A stretch of 64,000 bases of DNA from Desulforhabdus amnigena (GTDB taxonomy: Bacteria; Desulfobacterota; Syntrophobacteria; Syntrophobacterales; Syntrophobacteraceae), in contig NZ_BSDR01000001.1 of assembly GCF_027925305.1 (NCBI RefSeq), positions 3,800,501-3,864,500 of the forward strand, written 5' to 3'. A program made the position numbers and the translations under genes. The notes under the pieces were generated by a model. It was not told the origin of the DNA, ran no database searches, and saw only the letters and a list, made by a program, of their open reading frames with translations. This document shows positions 59,274 to 64,000 of the stretch, piece after piece; position 1 is the first letter of the stretch; every line of letters starts with the position of its first letter.

Positions 59274-59953
59274 TTGGTGCAAGATTCCTTGAAACGGTTC
59301 TTCACAAATACTGCAGGATTTCCTGCTACAATTTGATTTTGTAAGACACGATGCCTGACAACTGACCCTATACTCACAAAGCTTTGTTCTTCAATAGTGA
59401 CTCCGGGAAGTATGATAGAGTTCGCTCCAATACCTACATTGTTTTCTATTACTATCGGGCCTCGGACAAGGCACTGCAAATTTAGCGGAGCACCTGAGCC
59501 AAAACAAAAATCTCTATTCTTTGGGTTGGAAAAACTTCTATAGTGGTGAGATAGAGAATAAACCTTTGAAGCCGCAGAAATTGTAACTTGATCTCCAACG
59601 ACTAAGCCTCCAATTCCCGATAGAATACACTGTGGAGCAATGTGACAGCACCGACCTATTATAAGTTTTCCTAGGGGCTCTTGAAAATTTGGATTCTCAA
59701 TATCTTTCAATTCACGATTGTCGTTATTTTTTGGGGACCCTCCGATCAAAATGCAGTATCTATCGATGTGTGTATTTTCCCCAATGGAAATGGATTGTGG
59801 GTTTATAATTTGTACTCCCACATCTAAAATTGTTGTTGGGTGAATAAATGCCAAACGCTTCCGATAATAAAGATAACGCAAACGATTGCCAAAAGGGCCC
59901 ATCATGTGCGTTACGATCGTAAGAAGTAAATCTCGTGCGATCTCAGAAATCAT
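59270..59953 (-). CDS. Left-handed beta-helix acyltransferase (hexapeptide repeat)
   Basis: The 227-residue protein has a helical N terminus (residues 1-30), then hexapeptide repeats: ILDVGVQIINPQSISIGENT, IIGRCCHIAPQCILSGIGGL, VVGDQVTISAASKVYSLSHH, VIENNVGIGANSIILPGVTI. The YSLSHHYRS His is in the catalytic place of sugar O- or N-acetyltransferases. It could acetylate the amino sugar made by the adjacent DegT enzyme. TAATG links it to that gene. Confidence 0.88.
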   Translation of the reverse strand: MISEIARDLLLTIVTHMMGPFGNRLRYLYYRKRLAFIHPTTILDVGVQIINPQSISIGENTHIDRYCILIGGSPKNNDNRELKDIENPNFQEPLGKLIIGRCCHIAPQCILSGIGGLVVGDQVTISAASKVYSLSHHYRSFSNPKNRDFCFGSGAPLNLQCLVRGPIVIENNVGIGANSIILPGVTIEEQSFVSIGSVVRHRVLQNQIVAGNPAVFVKNRFKESCTK

Positions 59954-61224
59954 TACATGTATCCTGTTATCCTTTTAGCCACTCGATCAATTATATAGCG
60001 TGCTCGTCTCAGAGATATACCGGGGTGGGTTGGTAAGTTTACAATGTGTGCTGATAGCCATTCTGCATTTGGACATTGTCCCTTTCTATAACCTAATTTT
60101 TCAATATTACATGCTGCTGGATGTATGCATGATTCAAACCAACGTCCAAGAGTGATCCCCTCACTTGCACAAGCCTGGATTAGTTCATCTCTCTTGTGGA
60201 AAATGAAAGGATAACGGAGTAATGGTTTATTATTTAATCCTTTTAAAGTAGCATAGCCACGACGCTTCATTTCCCTATCGTAATAAGATGAAAGTATTCT
60301 TCGGTGATTAAGTATTGAAGAGAGCCTTCGAAATTGAGAAAGGCTAATAGCCGCTTGCGAAGCTGAAAGGAGCCTATCATATCCATCCGCTTTAATTGAT
60401 CTCAGGGCTGCTTGGTCATTGAGTGGCTTCCATCTCATAGCACGGCTGGCGTAATACCCCAGGATGGGGAATCGGATGCCTAAACTTGGCCATATTGCAA
60501 GGTTATTTGCAATAAACTCGGTGAGCAAAGATTGAATGTGATTCTTATCTGGAGGAAAAAATTCTCTGGAGACAATTTCTGCTATACGCTGAGAAAGGTG
60601 AGGGGTGTTTGCGAGGGTAATACCTCCATAAATGCTCGAGATCATCTTCGATCTTTCAGTGCTAAAAAATGCTGCATCCCCATATGTGCCCAGAAGCTTT
60701 CCATTGTATGAGATTCCAAGAGCATGGCAGCAGTCTTCTATGAGCGCAATTCCCTGCTCTCGACAGAGTGCCAGGATTTGATCAATATCTGCAACTGGGG
60801 CGCCAAATGTGTGCTGTACTATAATTGCTTTTGTATTTTTAGATATGCATGGTTCAATCGTTGCCAAAGAAACATTCACGCTATTCTGTTCAATGTCTGC
60901 GAATACAGGCTTCCCTCCGGTGAAAACAACTGCATTGGGAACTGGAATACATGTGAAGCCAGGAACGATAACCTCGTCACCATTAGTAATGCCAAGAGCG
61001 CGAAGAACAGCAAAAAGACCACTCCGCCCTCGGAAAAACAGGAAAACCATTTGACTACTTGAATAATATCGTCTGATGGAATGAAAATACTTGCTTAATT
61101 CCAGTTCTTGTGTACTGCCCCTGTAGCGAAGAAGTGAGTAAAAGTAGGAAAAACATGCGATGGCAAGCTCCTTGACGCCTGCTGTACCGTAACCTTCAGT
61201 GTATTTTTGTATTATAAAAGCCAT
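59953..61224 (-). CDS. DegT/DnrJ-type aminotransferase, divergent form
   Basis: The ATG at 61224 lies after the flippase stop; the frame extends to 61275 but that would overlap. The 423-residue protein is longer than usual, with about 60 extra N-terminal residues. It has VIVPGFTCIPVPNAVVFTGG, KPVFADIEQNSVNVSLATIE, ALIEDCCHALGISYNGKLLG and the PLP Lys in FFSTERSKMISSIYGGITLA, where common members have F-Q-x-x-K-x-L-x-x-G-E-G-G. The loss of G-E-G and the extra N terminus point to an uncommon subgroup. Codon use is AT-richer here than in region 2. The acetyltransferase next to it may use its product. Confidence 0.85.
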   Translation of the reverse strand: MAFIIQKYTEGYGTAGVKELAIACFSYFYSLLRYRGSTQELELSKYFHSIRRYYSSSQMVFLFFRGRSGLFAVLRALGITNGDEVIVPGFTCIPVPNAVVFTGGKPVFADIEQNSVNVSLATIEPCISKNTKAIIVQHTFGAPVADIDQILALCREQGIALIEDCCHALGISYNGKLLGTYGDAAFFSTERSKMISSIYGGITLANTPHLSQRIAEIVSREFFPPDKNHIQSLLTEFIANNLAIWPSLGIRFPILGYYASRAMRWKPLNDQAALRSIKADGYDRLLSASQAAISLSQFRRLSSILNHRRILSSYYDREMKRRGYATLKGLNNKPLLRYPFIFHKRDELIQACASEGITLGRWFESCIHPAACNIEKLGYRKGQCPNAEWLSAHIVNLPTHPGISLRRARYIIDRVAKRITGYM

Positions 61225-61228
61225 TTCT

Positions 61229-62698
61229 TTACTTTCTAGCAAGAGCCAATTTGGCAGAGAGACCATGAAAAGCAATTGAAAGCTGGCGACGATGCATTAT
61301 TGAAGCCACTGAGCAGTACACAAAAGCTCCGAGACTTATCTTTGCACCCAACAGAAGCGGTAATTCGTTGAGGCCCATCTGCCCGTCAATATATATGCTA
61401 GCATATTTCACCACCACCATCATAATGGCGGAAGCACAAGCAGGACTTGCCAGTTGGAGAAGAAATGACTTCATGGAAAGATCGATAATACGATTTGTGA
61501 GAGAATGGCTGACCAGCCACCAACAAAGAGAAACAATGGCATAGGCCTTAGCCACCCCGACTATTCCCCATGGGAGGCCTGCCAGGAACGCGAACCAGAC
61601 AAAAGGTGACACAAAAATCGTCATTTTGAATGCAAGATCCGAGCGGTCCTGCGACAGCAACACGGTTCCAACTGTGGTACCCACCGATTGAAGTGCGCCA
61701 ACTAAGCAAAGGATTTGAAAAACAGGCACTGCTGACAACCATTTTTCCCCGAAAACCAAGGGAATAACATTGGGTGAGATGGTCCACATCCCTCCCATCA
61801 TAGGGAAGGTGATCAAGGAAATAACCTTTATGGATTTTAAATAGATATCGCGTACTTGAGCCTTATCGGTTTGAATTTGCGAGAGGGCCGGGAAGAGAGA
61901 GCGACCCACCGTGAAAGAAATGTACTGGAGGGGCTTTAACATCAGGTTGTAGGCGAAATCGTAGATACCGAGTGCCGATGCCCCCAAAAATTTTCCAATG
62001 ATCAGGTTGTCGCCATTGCGGTTAAAAAAATTCACCAGATTGGACCCCAGAACGTACATGGAAAAGCTGAAGAGGTCTTTGAACCGCCGACGACAGAAGC
62101 GGAATCGTGGTACCCAGCGAGCGACACCCCAGAGGAACGGGAGGCTCAAAAGACTCGCACTTATTTCCCGCCCTACCAGGCTCCAGTAACCGTACCCCTG
62201 GGCTGCTGCCGCAATTCCTACCAACGATGCTCCCAATTGCACAAAGAGGTCGATGAACGACAGGGACCGAAAGGCCATGCGCCGTTCGAGCAAAGCGTGA
62301 TGGGTAGTGGTCAAGCCGCCAAAAGCAAAAGTAAGGGACGAAACTGCAACAATCCCGGATAGTTCAGATCTTTGAAAAAACCAAGCCATAGCCGGGCCTA
62401 AAGCCGCGACTGTAACAGTAACCGCAATGCCCGCTCCCAGAGATGCCCAAAAAGCCGTGGACAGGTAAAGCGCATCGATCTCCTTTTTTTGTATGATTGC
62501 CGCAGATAAGCCTAAATTCGCAAAGACAAAGGCCAAGCCTTTTAGCACAACACACATGGCGATGAGGCCGAAGTCGTCAGGGCTGAGCCAGCGGACTAAA
62601 AACATCATGCTGACCAGAGAAATGACTTGACTGCTCACTTGGGCGCCGATATTCCACGCTGCACCGGAGATTATCTGCCGGATCAAAGACATTGGCAC
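61229..62698 (-). CDS. Wzx-like lipopolysaccharide/polysaccharide flippase (MOP superfamily)
   Basis: The 489-residue protein has 13-14 predicted membrane segments. FLVRWLSPDDFGLIAMCVVL, LGLSAAIIQKKEIDALYLST, NGDNLIIGKFLGASALGIYD and YNLMLKPLQYISFTVGRSLF, PALSQIQTDKAQVRDIYLKS are typical of the WzxC/TuaB-type exporters. It would move lipid-linked repeat units across the membrane. MSLIRQ at codon 3 is an alternative start. It is the second gene of the visible operon. Confidence 0.94.
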   Translation of the reverse strand: MPMSLIRQIISGAAWNIGAQVSSQVISLVSMMFLVRWLSPDDFGLIAMCVVLKGLAFVFANLGLSAAIIQKKEIDALYLSTAFWASLGAGIAVTVTVAALGPAMAWFFQRSELSGIVAVSSLTFAFGGLTTTHHALLERRMAFRSLSFIDLFVQLGASLVGIAAAAQGYGYWSLVGREISASLLSLPFLWGVARWVPRFRFCRRRFKDLFSFSMYVLGSNLVNFFNRNGDNLIIGKFLGASALGIYDFAYNLMLKPLQYISFTVGRSLFPALSQIQTDKAQVRDIYLKSIKVISLITFPMMGGMWTISPNVIPLVFGEKWLSAVPVFQILCLVGALQSVGTTVGTVLLSQDRSDLAFKMTIFVSPFVWFAFLAGLPWGIVGVAKAYAIVSLCWWLVSHSLTNRIIDLSMKSFLLQLASPACASAIMMVVVKYASIYIDGQMGLNELPLLLGAKISLGAFVYCSVASIMHRRQLSIAFHGLSAKLALARK

Positions 62699-62746
62699 TC
62701 TGCAACAAAAAATACGTTTTCTCTCATAAGTCTTTGTGCTCTTTCT

Positions 62747-63781
62747 TTATTGGCAGGCCGGCACCGACAAGGAGGCCTGAGGTTGCCAAGAGGCCGCCAT
62801 GCCATCGTTTATATTAGAATGTGCCCCCGGAAACTGCTTGAGGTCTTGCTCCACTGCCTTCCCCAGAGAGCTGGAGGATGAGTTGATTTTATAGATGTAA
62901 AAGACATCACCCCTATTCACCCGCGAGTTTCTAACCGTGTGTATTAATTCTAAACGGGGGTCGTGATTCATCTGTTGATAAAAATTAGCAATTTTTGGAT
63001 TTGCTTCATGAAAAAAAGGTGATGTTCTACTCTTTTTAATCATGTCGGAAATAATAAAATAGCCAAAATTGTTGTCTACATAATAATCTATCGATTCGAC
63101 TTCAAGTCCAAACATGGTGGACGTAATGTCGTAAGAAATTGCTGGAACGGTCTTTAGGAGAAGTTCATAATAAATCAATGCGTTCGAATCGACCATACCA
63201 TGTTGAATTATTCCATTTTTTAGATTCTCTTGGACATTAACAATCGTTCTCTTCAATGAAATCTCATTCTCGGCAATTGGGGGTGCAAAAGAGTTGATAG
63301 ATTTTCCTGAATCCATAAGAATCTTCACACCTGAAGGAATGTTGTGCTCGATCCAATCTTTTGCAATATATCTGGTATTCTTGCCCATAAGCGATAATTC
63401 ATGATTAATCAAATTATGTAGAGGGGTAAATAAGCTCAATGATAGGAATAGAATAAGGGTGATATTATAGCAAATTGGATTAATGTGTTTGTATTTCAAT
63501 TCAATAACTTCAAGAGTGTTCGTCACAAATCTACCGATAATCAAATATAATGCTGGTAAAGCTGGTATAAGATAATATGGTGCGACGAGATTTCTTGTCG
63601 ATCCCATTATTAAATAAAAAAAGACAATAAATAAAATAAGTAAGTTGGAGCTTTGGGATGGTTTGCATATCGCGCCAACTAGGCCAGCTGCCGTTAATAA
63701 TGAAATCAAAACTCCCATAGAACGGTAGTAATATAATGGATAAGCAATAAAGCCAATCAAGTCGTTTGGGACTTCATTTAC
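62747..63781 (-). pseudogene. Membrane protein with periplasmic domain, 5' part missing (GT39/ArnT-like remnant)
   Basis: The frame is open from just after a TAA at 63784-63782. It encodes about 344 residues with no ATG near the start (the first usable codon is a TTG at 63760). Three or four membrane segments (PLYYYRSMGVLISLLTAAGL, LLILFIVFFYLIMGSTRNL, PYYLIPALPALYLIIGRF, ITLILFLSLSLFTPL) are followed by a 220-residue periplasmic part with AKDWIEHNIPSGVKILMDSG. This resembles the second half of GT39-type glycosyltransferases, whose catalytic Asp residues lie in the missing first half. The neighbouring foreign sequence suggests truncation. AT content is high. Confidence 0.6.
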
Positions 63782-63847
63782 TTAAACCTTGCTTATAATT
63801 GGGTATATAAGCCATATGTCCTTATAAATTAATAAGTTATCAGACAC

Positions 63848-64000
63848 TCATGCTGCAAGAGCCTCTTTTAACTGGTTTTTCTGTTTCTCTACCCCGTTGA
63901 TCTGAGTCAACCGCTGAAGAAGATTGGCTTTTTCCTTATGCTCAACAACTCTCATAACATAGCTCTGCCTTTCGTGCAGGGTTCTTGCCGAGGATGGCAC
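63848..64000 (-). CDS. C-terminal end of an unidentified protein (partial, cut by window edge)
   Basis: The frame is open from the window edge to TGA at 63848-63850. It encodes 50 residues: SARTLHERQSYVMRVVEHKE, KANLLQRLTQINGVEKQKNQ, LKEALAA. I do not recognise it. Its higher GC than the neighbouring remnant, and its position at the broken end of a glycosyltransferase-like gene, suggest the end of another transposase, but this is a guess. Confidence 0.4.
   Translation of the reverse strand: MPSSARTLHERQSYVMRVVEHKEKANLLQRLTQINGVEKQKNQLKEALAA

Overview
The window looks like a chromosome segment of an anaerobic Desulfobacterota (former deltaproteobacterium), possibly a Syntrophobacter-like organism. 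The reasons are the aminofutalosine route to menaquinone, a stand-alone AICAR transformylase, a short cobalamin-type methionine synthase, molybdenum-cofactor genes and a probable selenocysteine protein. The lineage is an inference: there is no rRNA, and I found no tRNA.

Region 1 (1-15 kb) lies almost entirely on the minus strand. It begins with a DUF1573 protein whose reading frame crosses an in-frame UGA at the first Cys of the family's CGC motif, with a hairpin just downstream: a strong selenoprotein candidate. Next comes a cell-envelope division operon (ftsE, ftsX, an EnvC-like activator, ctpA, a YibQ-like deacetylase). A PspA membrane-stress module follows (DUF4178, lipoprotein, DUF350 membrane protein, YbjN-like protein, PspA). 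The region ends with a CoA-transferase fused to a GNAT acetyltransferase, and lgt.

Region 2 (15-39 kb) is core metabolism. It holds a His-rich metal-binding protein, an aldehyde dehydrogenase, mobB-mobA-moeA, a CDP-alcohol phosphatidyltransferase, core-MetE, the AICAR transformylase, ubiX with a DhnA-type aldolase, the menaquinone cluster mqnE-mqnC-deaminase-mqnA, a TetR regulator with a clear promoter and operator, recN, plsB and ilvE. The spaces between genes carry several dispersed repeat families: a ~75-120 bp palindromic element, a ~145 bp element carrying heptamers, and C/G-rich palindromes.

Region 3 (39-64 kb) is accessory. A minus-strand surface-polysaccharide operon (glycosyltransferases, two DegT aminotransferases, a nucleotidyltransferase, an SDR dehydratase, an acetyltransferase, a Wzx flippase, an O-antigen ligase, an ATP-grasp enzyme) has been broken up by insertion sequences of at least seven families: IS982, IS701, IS630, IS5 (two inverted copies), ISKra4, IS66 and IS4. 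Several polysaccharide genes are truncated, so the ancestral glycan is probably no longer made intact. At 39-42.6 kb the insertion sequences are nested several layers deep, and the order of insertion can be read from the junctions.
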